From assembly GCF_001619985.1 (NCBI RefSeq), contig NW_017264203.1:682001-746000 (forward strand): a stretch of 64,000 nucleotides of DNA, given 5' to 3'. Position 1 is the stretch's first letter. Each line of letters opens with the position of its first letter. Of the stretch, positions 20,304-32,700 are shown piece after piece. Source of the stretch: Xylona heveae TC161 (taxonomy: Eukaryota > Ascomycota > Xylonomycetes > Xylonales > Xylonaceae). A program made the translations under genes and the position numbers. The notes beneath the pieces were generated by a model. It ran no database searches. It was not told the origin of the DNA and saw only the letters and a list, made by a program, of their open reading frames with translations.

Positions 20304-22922
20304 ATGACGAAGCAGTCTGGGGTATGCTCGACCTGTCGATCGCGGAAGGTCAAGTGCGACAGAGTGTTGCCCAAATGCTCCCCTTGTCAACGGTTGAGGC
20401 TGGATTGTGTTCAACAACATCCTCGTTCAAGTTTTGTTTGGACCGCTCCAATACTGAGCACTGGTAAATCAGCCGAGAATAATATCAGCAGTGGAGAACA
20501 TGAAATTGAGCATGGGGCTCGACGGCAGGCGCTCTTCTCAAGTACGTTGAACAGCTAAATGTTGAATACAGAGCATTTTTACATTGCTGACTGAGTGAAA
20601 AGCCAAAGATAGGATTGAGGAATGCCTGCGGATGACAGACGAATTGCCAGACTCTCAGATCGATCAGGCTCTTACCAAGTTGGACTGCCAGTCTCCCTCG
20701 ATACAAGCCGAGGGAAATGCATTGCACATTGGGCCGTTTGGCATGTTTTCCCTACAGGATTCAGCCCCGCCGCGTTCTGAAATCATTTCTACCCTTGGGG
20801 ACAGCCCTCCGGCAGCCAAGAGCACCCTAAAGAACTTGATAACGTCTCCCGTTGTATCAGAAAAAACCTCAACCGCAATTGAATCTATTGAGTGCGATGC
20901 AGAAGTCTCATCAGAACCAGCATTAGCTCAAGAAATCTCTGGGCTGTTTGACGACCCGATAATGGACTTTTTGAACATGCCATCTCCAAGCAAAGCCCTC
21001 GACGAGTTTCTGGCGCAGAATACGCTACCTTCTTGGGAATTCCCGTCCGTGGATCTGGATTCTTCCTCCTCGTCTTCTGGGAGCGTCTCTTCCCCGCCGG
21101 GTCTTCAAGGAGCTACCGACGTTGCCCAAGATCATATCCGCGCTGGAGACCATGGTACGACTACTACTACACTGGGATTTCTGGAGTGCTCAAGGCCCTT
21201 CAATCTGCTATCACCCCTAGACTCGCAGCTTCCGCCAATACAGATGGCGTCAGATATATGCGACCTGCCGACAACCACCATGAGATTTCTAATCGACCAC
21301 TATCGGTCATCAATTGCGACGAGGCTAGCTCCACTGCAGCACCTTCAATCTCCATGGAAAGCGATTCATCTTCCATCTGCAATGCAGACCATTGGAGACA
21401 TTGCCCTACGTGGAGATTCTGGTAATGCCGGGGTCGCTCTACTTTTTGCAATCTTAGCTACCTCTGCCTTCAATTTGGACTCTTTTGGTGCCTGCCCTGA
21501 GAGCACGCGCAAGGCTACCGCGTGGAAGAATATTGGTGAAATGTTTCGAAAGCGAGCGAAAAGTCGTTTGCAATCTGCACTGCGGGAACAAAGCAAGGGA
21601 AAATCGTCAAAGTACAAGGAGTTGCTGGCAGCTCTGCTGAGCATGGTCACCGTCTGCGTAAGTTGCTCAATTCATCACTTGACCTACCGCTATTACCAGA
21701 CATGAGTTGTGCTAATGTTGGGAAACAGGTTGCCAGCGGGCAAATGGACCAAGCGCGCTGCTTCCTCCTTGATGCCGAACGATTGATCTGGCTACGTGGT
21801 TTGCGCAAGTCGCCCAAGTCTCGTAAAGTGCTCATGCTGCATAGCCTCTTTCTTTATCTCCGCGTCGTCGAAGAGGTGACTGCAACAGATCAGCTCTGTT
21901 CCTCAAACTTTTACGCCGATGACGCCAGACAAGCTTCTGCAGCAGGAGATTCTGGCAACAATTCTTCCCTCTCATGCTGCCGCTGGCCGACCTTATGGAC
22001 TAGCCGGTCCCGGAAAGGCTTGGTTGTTGAGCATGAGGATGTGTGTTCACTCGAAGATCAGCTCGTAGCACTTCCGGCAGGTTCAAAAGAAATGTCCGCA
22101 TTTGAGCGAATCTACTCAATTCCGGAATCGCTCTTCACTTTACTATCCCGAGCCACTCACCTTGCACATGCGCGTATCCGCTCATCGTCAAAGGCTCAGC
22201 GAGCCGAAGACGCGAGCAATAGCGGCGGCAATGGCAGCGGCAGGGTTGGTGGTAGTGGTGGTGGTGGTGGTGGTGGTCTCACCAACGCGTTCTTGGACCA
22301 GGCCAAGGCTACTGAAACGTCTATACTCAGCTGGAAGAATCCATACCGCGTCATGGCGGAGCTGCAATTATCTTTTGAGCGAAGCGAGGCAGCACGTTCT
22401 ACCGCGACAGGTAGCGCTTCTACAAATACTTGTACTGATACTCCTAGCTCGTTTGCCTCTTCCCTCGACACGGACACAGATACCGACAATACGGCTGCCC
22501 CTTTGAACATGGAAACCCGGGCAGCTCTTCTATTCGATCTTATCGAAGCCATGCATTCGGCCCTCATCATTTATTTCTACCGCGAAGTCCGCGACATCAG
22601 CTCCATTGCCATTCAGCACTACGTTGAGAAGACAGTGCAACACCTGCTCAAACACGAGCAGCGCAAGCTCGAATATGCCGATCACGCCTCCGATATTTGC
22701 TGGCCCGCATTCATTGCAGGCTGCGAAGCCCACAGCATCGAAGCAAGAGACCAGATAGCCGCATGGCTGTTCCGAGCCGGCGAGCGCAGTGGCCTCCGCA
22801 TGTTTTGTACGGCTCGAAACGCCCTGTTCAAGGTCTGGGACGCCCGTGCCAAATGTGCTGATCCGGACTTGCCCTGGCGGCGGGTCATTGTTGATGAAGG
22901 CGTCGGCTTGATCCTAGCCTGA
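20304..22922 (+). CDS. Zn(II)2Cys6 transcription factor, 3 exons, 828 aa
   Basis: Exons 20304-20541, 20603-21657 and 21729-22922; total 2487 nt. The DNA-binding domain is at the extreme N-terminus with Cys at residues 8, 11, 18, 25, 28 and 35 (C-x2-C-x6-C-x6-C-x2-C-x6-C). It is followed by a linker encoded on exon 2, and by a long regulatory region with blocks such as FLIDHYRSSIATRLAPLQHL and VALLFAILATSAFNLDSFG, which look like the fungal-specific factor domain 2 group rather than the classic middle homology region. A Gly/Ser run (around residues 595-612) is a low-complexity insert. It acts as a nuclear regulator; targets are unknown. The amine oxidase 1.3 kb upstream on the same strand is the obvious candidate, by position only. 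Confidence 0.87.
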
Positions 22923-25202
22923 GAACACGCAGGCCTCTATATGCACTATTCTCGCGCATGAGTCTTTCATGCCATCACGCCACGCGTTATCACGATGTCA
23001 CGCTACCACGATCTCATGCTGTCCGACGAAAATCCTTTTTCAAACCGAGTATATTCGTCGCGTCAAATACCTCTTCAGGTACTTCTATAATCTGATCGGT
23101 ACAGTCGGCCATCTAGAGCAACAAAGCAGACGACCATGGATTTTCCCCCCTCCAGTTCCCCGTCTCTCTTCTGCATCAGCCCTGCCACGGCCGACAGATT
23201 ACTACCAAGCCGCACTGAACGTAGCAAACATCTATATAAGTTGTGCAAGACTGCACAATCTCGGGTCCGCGCTCGACTTGCCATCCCGCAGCGCTCTGGT
23301 GCAAAGCACAACCTGCTTTGTCTATCAGATCCACTGATCTGTCGTCTTTGCGCAAAGCTCAAACTTCGCAATTTCGAGATTTCGGGATTTCGGGATTTCG
23401 GGATTTCAAAGTTTGAAGTTCGAGAAGTCGAAGCTCAGAGCTCGAAGCCCAACGACCCTAGAGCGAGCAATACACACCTCATCTCCCACCCAATGCATGG
23501 CAGCATCGGTTACGGACTTGTTGGAAAATCAGCAGAGGGACCAGAGATGTATTTAGTATCTACTTTTCGAAGCTCGCGATGCTGCCTCGGCCTCGATTAA
23601 GCGTCGGCGTCAAATTGAAGGTTAAAACAATTCGCCGCCACCGGCAAGAAAGGACCAAAAACAAAAGAGGTGATTGGAGCAAGGAGCACGGAGCAAACGC
23701 AAGGTCTACTCCAAAGCACAGTCTGTTTGTAGACAGTATTCATTATTAGATATACGATATACAATGTACGATGTACAGCGCCTACCTTGTGCATTATAAT
23801 TATACATTATACGTTATGCGCTGCACAGTCGATATCTTACAAGAATAGACTATAGATACCTACAATACACTATATATCGTCCGCTTTGCATGATATGCAT
23901 ACCCACACGCAATACCCACACCCAAACGCAGTGCGCAATACGCATTTACATGACACATGATGGAATTTGTTATAAATACTTGACCAATTTGACATTCTAG
24001 ACTAGATACAATACCACAATCTTTCAATATTCTCACATTCACGTTTGCAATCAAACGACTAGTTATTATATTTTTCATTTTTTTTTTTACCGAATTGATG
24101 ACTATGACCATGATTGAAAATAGAATTATCCCAGAAAGAAGAGAAAAATGGAAGAGACGACCCGGGAATTAAAAGAAGAGACAAATGCAATACCGGAGAG
24201 TAAAGGGAAAAGGGATGGGTAAACCGTAAACCCAAACGTAATGGCAAAAGGGGCACCCCCTCGGCCTCCCCATCCCTTCCCAAAAAAGAGACCTGAATGT
24301 CCCACGAAAAAAGAAAGACCAAAATATAAGACCAAAAAAGAAGAATGAAAGACCTAAAAAAAAGGAGATACATATATAAATAAAGGGGACCCAAACCAAA
24401 AAAAAAGGATGCAACCCATGCATTGAAAACGCTCAAATCATGCCGCCGGAGATCATTTTAGATGATAAAGATCATAATGGAGAATAATGACTTCAGATGG
24501 ATATGAGACAGAGAGATAGGCGAGAAAGAGGCGAAAGGTGAGGGAGAGAGAGAGAGAGCGAGAGAGAGAGAGCGAGAGAGAGAGAGCGAGAGAGAGAGAG
24601 NNNNNNNNNNNNNNNNNNNNNNNNNNNNNNNNNNNNNNNNNNNNNGAGAGAGAGAGAGCGAGAGAGAGAGAGCGAGAGAGAGAGAGCGAGAGAGAGAGAG
24701 AGAGAGAGAGAGAAATGGGAAAGTGGATATAGATAGATAATGCAACGCCCTGGTGACGATAGCAACGTATGTCCAAAAAAACGCGTAATAGCACTTTTTT
24801 TTCGGGTAGTGGTGGTGGTGGTGATGGTGGGGTGGTGGACTCAAATGAAAAATATCATGATGACGATGCGGGAGATGCGAGGGGTCGAGACGAACTGTTA
24901 TAGCTTGTGAACGATGAAGCAGATGAGGTGTGGAAGGGATGCTGTACGTCGAAAAGTATGATGCTTGATGATGATGTGGATGAAAGAGACTCGTTTTGCC
25001 AAAGCAGAAGAAGAAAAAAAGAGAAGAAAAAAAGAGTAGACGGAAAAAAATTGGACACAAACCAAGATGGTTACAAGACCGAAAAGTGGGACTCAAATTT
25101 ATAAGGGTATGAGATATAATAGAATGTCATGGAGACTGAGAAGAAAAATCGCCGAGAGGTATACCCATGCATATTGTATAAAAAATAATGGCCGTGCGCG
25201 CT
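22923..25202. other. Convergent intergenic region with assembly gap
   Basis: About 2.3 kb between two converging regulators. It contains T(T)TCGGGATTTCGGGATT short repeats near 23370-23407, a stretch rich in TACA/TATAC around 23750-23880, the GA microsatellite with a run of N, and GGTGGT/GATGAT repeats near 24810-24860 and 24960-24985. Open frames here are low-complexity shadows. No gene is supported. Confidence 0.6.
24543..24713. repeat. (GA)n microsatellite interrupted by N gap
   Basis: GA repeats with regular GAGC interruptions flank 45 unknown bases at 24601-24645. The gap is an unresolved repeat length; the true size may differ. Confidence 0.95.
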
Positions 25203-28200
25203 TTATTGACTGCCGGTCGATGAAAAAGAAGATGATGCGATTTGATTTCCAAAAAGCTTATTCCGGATCCCTTCAAGAATTATGCCGTCGTAACGGAGAG
25301 TGGGAGAGATATTGTCGTGATTGCGGAGGAAGTAAATCGTACGGATGAGCAGCGCGTCGAGCTTTTTCCGCGGGACCAAGTGACCCAAGTTTGATCGGTA
25401 CGTTGCCGCAAGAACTAGCATGTTGCCGAATTGACTAATGTCCAAAGCAAAAAAGACAAATATTTAGACCTCGGAAAATGGGGTTCAGAAAGTTTTAAAT
25501 TTAAAAACTTACGCATGGGCGGTGCCAAATATGTTGGTGACGATTGGCCGTTTATGGACGCCATCAAAAGCAATGGTGCTTTGCATGGCAGCTTTGATGC
25601 AAATCTCAGCAGCCTCTTGGACTGTTTGTGTTGAATCCGAAACATCTCTCCGAGGTGGAGGCATCCCCTTGCTGTCGCGTCGGGAGTTATCAGAGGTAAG
25701 ATTCTGAAACACAGGCGAGTCTTGTCCGCCCTGTCGATCCGATACACAAGCGGACGAGGATTTTGAGCCGCGAGCACTCCCTGGAACTTGCAATGGGTGA
25801 ATCGCATGATGGAGAAAAGGACGATGTATAATATAGAGCGCTCCATAGTATTTACCACGCAGGCGAGCAGCATTAATGTCTGTAGCCGGCGGATCCGTGT
25901 CTGACCATCTCATCCGCGTGGGAAGCGTTTCTCGCCAACTCTGAAGCTGGTCCGCGAGATCTTTGCTTGTCAGATTTGACCAACCAGCATGCTTTGAATT
26001 TTCTGTAAGAAATCGAGACGATAGCACCCAAGATTAGCGGATGTTGCTTGTATTAATAGCCGGGAGTGGGCTCTTGTTGGTGAAACATTTTTAAATTCCT
26101 CTTAAAGGGAAACTCACTGTCGGTAGAATACAATGCAGAATGAGCCCGATTCAAAATCTTGCGAAGCTGGATCTGTGCCGAATAATACATCATCATCAGA
26201 GTTTCCGGCTTCTCGCCAAGAGCATCCGGGGGAAGGCCCAAAGAGACGCCCAAGGGAAATCCAATCCCCGAATCCTCATAACGGGAGATGCCAGAGGCCG
26301 GCAAATCCAACTCAGCCAGAATATCGCTAACAGTCTTAGTGAAAAAGGAAATCCAAAAGATAGAATAGGGAATCACATCTCCTGCAAAATCTTGCTCACC
26401 TTTCTAATTGTAAACATGTCCAAAAGGCAAACACGATCAGATCGCGCCGCACGTCGTCCTTTTCTTGTGTGAATTTGGTCCTGCAAGTTTAATCTTGGCT
26501 TCAGTACACCGACCATTTATACTTGTCAATGACTCATGCTACTCACGGATGTATAAGCACTTGGCAGGCTCGGCTTGCAGAATTGATCCAGGCCCAGCTC
26601 TCTATGACTCTTGCTAGCTGACCGGCGTAAAGGCCTGCAAGTAGGTTCGCCTGAATATGGGGGAGGTCATTCCCCCCATGTAGGTTCCCAAGGATATCCG
26701 TAGCATATGCATAGTATGCCAATCCAGGTATCACGTCAATGTTTTTTAGATGAAGGTCTCTCCGCTCCTCCGATGCCAAAGTTTCAATCGACGGTCGACG
26801 ACTTGGTGGAGTCGGTCGGCCCCAGTCACTCGGAGAGCGTGATGAGGGCGACTGCTTCGTCAGCATCGGAGGTGAGTCAAGTTGCACTGGAAAGGAGGCG
26901 TAAGTCCCTGGCGGGTCCCACTGTCCATATTCCGATACAAGTGCAGGGAGGGGATCTTTGTGTTCGCAGATTCTACCCAGAGCAAGAACCAGTAATACCA
27001 AAGCAGTGCTAATTGAGCGCTCAGGAAGCGTCGCCATATTGGACTGTTGGTTCGGGGAGGATCCGTTACTGGGAAGGCTGTGACTTGCAGTGGACCCAAG
27101 GGATCGCTTCCTTTTCGGGCCTCTATGAGACGGTGCGTGGTACTCTCGTTGACTGTCCCTATGTGGCGTTTCAAGCCCATTTGAAGTCGAAGTGGCGTAT
27201 CGAGCAACAAAGGTCTCGATCATTTTTGATAGTCGCGGCTTGTCCAGAAAGGGATGAAGAATATGAACGTTCTTCACGTAGCTCTCGAATAGACGATAAA
27301 TTGTTTTGGCATCCAACTTTAAATAGCTCGCCTGATGTGCTCCACTTGTAAACGGATTTTGTTCAGGCAGGGCTCTGTACGTCTCCATGGCCGGCGGTGA
27401 CAGACCAGTGCCCCATAAACCCTCCGAAGGAGGACTAGCCGGGCTCATGATTCGACCATCCTGTTCTGAACTTCGCGAGGCTGCAGGGCTTAGCGGACCA
27501 GGTCTACCACCATCAAAAGAATCCAGGCCTTCGCCTCGTCCATAGAGTCGAAGAAGACCTCGCCGTTCCTCTCCCTCCATGACGTAGTTTTCGTTCACGA
27601 CGCCGCTAGCCTTGGCAAGATCGGCAATGGAGGGCCATCGCAAAAGTTTCTGAGCGGCTGTCGTGTGTTCGATGGGAATGGAGAGTTCTCCAATGCGCTC
27701 CTCTACTTTAATATCCTCTGTATTCATCGATTCTGCTCGAGACATTGTCGGGGCATAAGCGTTTGGGGCCTCAGAGTCCCTATGTGTCGGTGTCTCAACG
27801 CGACTCTGCTGGCTTGCACGTTCCGGGGCAGGCCTTTCTGGCGGGACAAAGCTCTGAGCTGCGAATGCGACTGAGTCGACCGGCTCGGACTTTGGTGATT
27901 GCAAGACTTGCATATGCCTGGCCTTGTCTGTAAAATAATCCTTTCGAAGTTCAGCAAACTCTGCACGTAAAGCATTCAGAGCCTCAATTATTTGCGCCTG
28001 TTGTTCCGCCATTTGAGTTTGCGCACGATCTTGTCTATAAGATTGCATCAGTTGACAATCGCATACACCATACAGACGCCAAAATGTTTAGACCGGGGGA
28101 GGAGGATGCTCTCTTACTTGGCAGGTGGTACATCACGATAGACGCAAGTATTTTGTGTTTCCTTGCAAAACCCACAAGAGGGACGACCCTCATCGCACTT

Positions 28201-28698
28201 TGCTTTCCGTGCTCGACACGCGTCACAGGCCTTCTCAAAAAAAAAATAGCAATTTAGCACAGGCTCGCGGAAAAAAACATCGAGAATGAGGTACACCGAT
28301 AGGAAAATCCAAAGTGGGAAGGGTGGCAAACCTGTGTAGCGCGTATTGCTTTCCTTCTGGGAGGTCCTACTATGCTGGTGACCAAAGCAGGTGGGCCAAA
28401 TGGTATTCCTGGCCCATAAGCCGGCGGCGCGGATACAGGTGATGGACCGTATGAGCCGTTATGATCGATCGCGGAACCTGGCATAGGTTCGTGAGGGTGC
28501 GGTAAGGACATGCCATGGTGAACGACACCATTGGGCAGACTCTCGTGAACCGGTGGACCGTGATGGTGAGGATGAGGAGGAGGATGTGGCAGAGAAAGTG
28601 GATGATGGTCCATCAGGTGCTGCTGATGTTGGGGCCCGTCGTGGACGGTGGGCACCGCCAGAGGCCGCAATTGTGGATGCTGTTGGGAATCGGTTTGT

Positions 28699-28729
<31 letters not shown>

Positions 28730-29042
28730 GCACTGTAGCACTTCCAGGTCGAGGAAAGACCTGTTCAGGATGGAAGGGTCGAGGAGGATCTACAGGCGCC
28801 GAGTAGCCCGGATGAGGAGGAGGATTGTTATAACTGTGCGACATGGGGTGTGGCAATGCCCGGCCTTCAGCGGACATGGGCTCATAGGAGAGCGGTGGAG
28901 GAAGATGTGACGGCGGCGGTTGAGGAGCTCTGACATGGTTGGTATGATGATGCGGCGGCAGTTCGGAAGCCCACTGAGATTGTGGCGGTCCGCTGTAGGA
29001 ACCCAAGCGTGGACGCTTGGCCTCTGGATCTGCTGTGTCCAT
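25203..29042 (-). CDS. Large Zn(II)2Cys6 transcription factor, 7 exons, 1107 aa
   Basis: Exons (minus strand): 29042-28332, 28230-28118, 28034-26547, 26480-26400, 26326-26118, 26002-25513, 25434-25203; total 3324 nt. The first 237 residues are Pro/His/Gln-rich with a run of eight prolines, starting MDTADPEAKRPRLGSYSG. The zinc cluster has Cys at 239, 242, 249, 256, 259 and 266 and is coded entirely by the 113-nt second exon. A short coiled coil follows (QIIEALNALRAEFAELRKDY), suited to dimerisation. The fungal transcription-factor middle homology region begins near residue 500 with LFESYVKNVHILHPFLDKP and includes RRDLIVFAFWTCLQLESDIL across two small exons. The C-terminus FGNMLVLAATYRSN also fits. 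It is a nuclear regulator of unknown target; I recognise the architecture, not an orthologue. Confidence 0.88.
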
Positions 29043-29751
29043 TTTACTCTCGGGGGTTGATATCTACTGCGTCCATCCGCTCCACTTGAGGACTAAAGTG
29101 GAAAACAAAGGAAAAACAATAATATTATGTGACCGTCGTAGATCTCCTTCCCAATGGTTCGAGGTGTTTGGGACTCGTCAAAGGCCGTCATCTACGCGAT
29201 CCAATACATGATCTGCGCTGGGGAAACACAAAGAAAGGTTCGAAGTATCGGAGCGAAAAGGGTTGGATAAGGCGCAACGGACAAATTGGAAAAGATCTCT
29301 CTGCCCACGAGGTCGATCCGCTACCCGGGTAGTGCTCCAGCGGGAAAGGGCAAAAGGACGGCAATGTTTGGCTTTGTGTATCCCGGACCCGGTTCGTCGA
29401 TCAAACAGCTTCCGGGGTTCACGCAAGGCAAATTGACGCCGTGAAGAAGCTGCGCAGCCGGTTTCAACAAACCCACTCGAACGCCCCTGGCACTAAAAAG
29501 CAAGTCCGCAATGACAGGCCCCCTGAGAGGCAGTTTACCGTGGCACAGGGTCGGTAGCTAAAGGCGCTGCAGGCGCCAAGGGAGATGGAAGAAAGAGGGC
29601 GTCGGATGATAACGGTGGATCCCCAAAGCGGATCGCACTCACCGAAGGCCGTAAGAGACGGGGTAAGACGAAAGAAGCCTGGCGACGGCTGGGTGACGGT
29701 TTAATTTCTGCCCGAGGGCGAAATGTGTACGCGTGTGGTCTTCGGAGGCTC

Positions 29752-29797
29752 TGTTGCTGCTGCTGCTGCTGCTACTACTACTATTACTGCTATTACC
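29752..29797. repeat. TGC/TAC trinucleotide microsatellite
   Basis: A run of about seven TGC triplets passes into TAC/TAT triplets. It lies about 700 bases upstream of the large regulator's start. Confidence 0.85.
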
Positions 29798-32700
29798 GCA
29801 CCAGCTTCCGCAGTAGTGGAATGAGTGCAGTGACGAAGGACACCGGTGAATCGGCAATCTAGATCTCAAAGGTAAACAGAAAAGGGTTTGTTGGAGGGGG
29901 CTGCAATTGTGCTGTCGGGACCGAGAACCAGCCAAAAGAGGACCAGAGCTAGGGCAGCAAAAGCTCATTCAACGCGAGGGGAAGGGATGGTCGCACGCGA
30001 TGCGGTTCGCTCAAAGCTAGGAACAGTGGCGGAGATGGGCGCGGAGAACGCAAATTCGTGACCAAATGTAATATGGATAACGATGATGAAGGGCCGCGGC
30101 AGCAGTAATACTATTCTTTCTGCGTTTTGTCCATTCGCGCGGCTCGCCTTGGGTATCTTTTTGATTTCCAAACCCAGGGCGCAGGGATAGAACTACACCA
30201 AAAGAGTGCTGGTGTTGCGGCCATCAAGACTAGATTGAGGGGGGGAAGGACGCCCCTCGTCAGAGCTCGACAAGGATATCCGTCCTATTTCGCCTTGAGC
30301 AAGCGGTGGACAGAGCAGCAAAAGAGTTTTAGGGTGGAAAAAAGTGCGGCGGGAAGGGGGGGGCCCGCAACAAAGCAACGCGGCCGTGGAGTTGAAGTCA
30401 GAGCCGTTCGGTAGTTCTGCGTTGGTCGGTGCGAGGCCCATGAACGAGGGAAAACAACACAAAGACCCAGTAAGTTAGCGTTGTCATCGTTCTCTGACGG
30501 TCTCGAATGTGGCACCGGCGCAATAAGCGGAGTGGGTCGGTCGGGACCTTCCATGGGAGCATGGCCTTTTGGCCGTCGTGCATGCGCCAGGGGTCCAAAT
30601 CCAAGCAGTCTCTAAACCCTCCCCCCTCCAGGTTCCTCTTCTTCGTTTTTTTTGAGAACCCAATCACCAAGTTCTGAACGTGCTTGCCCTAGCTCTTTCA
30701 GAGTTTGAAACGGTTCAGAGCTCTAGATGAGAAATGTGTGGGAGCAGCAACATACAGTCAGGTACTTTTCCTTTCGCAAGACTTTTAACCTACATCGAGG
30801 TAGATTCTTGGTGGCTTGCGGTTAATGTTTGGAGATCCTAGCATCACATCGCAGCCCGCCGCCACGCAGCAGGCAGCGTTTGTGACCATAATGTGACAGG
30901 GTGAGATAACCCAGGGCCAGCTTTTCATTTCTCATTTCGAATGCTCGCAAATTTCCCCTCAAAAAATCGATATAGGACGAAGCATACCCTACCTAATGAA
31001 CGCATTTTCTATTCCCGTGGTGCTAGAGGCCTAGTGCGCAGCCATAGTAGAATATCCTTTGTTTTGAGGCAGATTTTCCGTTGGTGCAGTCCACACATGC
31101 TGTTTTCTTTTTCTGGTTGATGAATCCCATCTCCAACTTACTTTAATCTCATTTCCGGACGAATTGACGAGGCGAAACGGATGATTGGGCGCTTGTGTCC
31201 TCGAGTTCCCTGCGTTCGTGTCAGCCTGCTGCGTAAATAGATCGTCAACGAGTGGACGGGCGGGGGCCGACAGAGAAGACACAGAGAAGGGTGGGAGAGT
31301 TACCGACGGGGTACATGGAATCAGCACCGACCTACCGTAGGTATGGAACCAAGAGTAAGGTAGGTAGAGGTTAGCATGGCGTCTATGTGCGGTAAGGATT
31401 AGGGATGGAGTGTAAGGTTTCGTGACCCCATTGTAGTGGCTTGCCTTGTGCGATGAGGCGTCCAAGTGGTTGCTCTTCTTACATCCTGGTTTCCAAAAGA
31501 GAAACACCCACAGCGACATGAAAATTCTGTGCGAGGTCAGGTTTCCAAATACACAACCCTGGTCCACTTGAGATGGGCGGGAGATGAACCTTATGCCCGC
31601 ATTGCATGTTGAATGAGAAGTAAATGACGATCTCGGTTCGATCCGCCTTTCTCTCAAGAATATCCCAGAAGCAGCTCTGCTCATGGGCCTATGAAAACAA
31701 ATGCGTCAAATGGGAGAATGTGTAAACGTCATAGAAGCGTAGAAAGTTTAATTTCTTTGCCAGTTAATGATATTGTTCAACGAGGTTAAATGATGTGCTG
31801 TATCAGCGGATGATGATCCTCTTCGTGCTGAAGCTCTCTTGCAAGGTAGTATTCAACGGCCTGTAACGGGTAAATTGATACATCAATCCTTGCTCCAAAC
31901 CGTTTGACCGCCTAATTCCCGTATGCAAACCTCTGATTCGGGCTGCACAGATGGAACCTGGTGGTTTGATCAAATAGCAAAGGCTGTAACAATATTGCTT
32001 GCATAGTGACGCGGGGGATGCACCGTTTCTAGGAGCTTCTGCAACGACGTCAATTTTTGATGATCACATATACTCTCTTGCTCAGACGAATCAAGTCATC
32101 ACTGTTGTCCACAGAAGTCATGTCTTTCTCCTTCAAACCAAGCCTGAGTGCAATGGCTTTTTTTGTAGCTATTCCGAAAAGGGGGCGGACGAGTGAATCA
32201 ACATGATTGTTTACTCAAAATGGCCTCGCATGAGCCCACTGTTTCACGCCTGTTCCTTCATAAATGAGCAGTGCCTTCTCTCATACAAATTGATGCAATT
32301 TGCTTGCATGACAAGGCTGAGCTCATTTAGTTCATATTCATGTAAATAATATCAAGAGTCTACCATCGACGCATTTGAGTTCTTTACCATCTTCCCCGTG
32401 GTAGATATGGGGAGATTCGAAAATGCAAGCCCTATATCATATCAAAGCATTTGAACACATTACCGAACCTTTGGGCCGATCACCAGCTTAGGTTCCATCG
32501 TACCTGATCGACGGTAGCTGAAAGCTAATATTCAATCCATTATTGCAGAAAGCTCCTTTGAACTTACAAGACTTTCCGTCGCCCCCATCCATTAGTGAAG
32601 CAATGAAGGTTTGGATCCGGCGGGCCCACCCGTCGCTCATCTTCCATCCAAGGCGAGCAGCTACTCTAAGCTAAGAGACGGCCTGAGAACCATGGAACGA

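Noticed and set aside
24453-25096. Ser/Leu-repeat frames over the GA tract
   Set aside because: They are translations of a microsatellite and include the N gap; composition is not protein-like.
31625-31645. GGTTCGATCC, resembling a Pol III B box
   Set aside because: No A box, anticodon stem or acceptor pairing can be built around it.
31031-31684. 217-codon minus-strand frame
   Set aside because: Composition is close to random and there is no domain or promoter context; kept only as part of the desert description.
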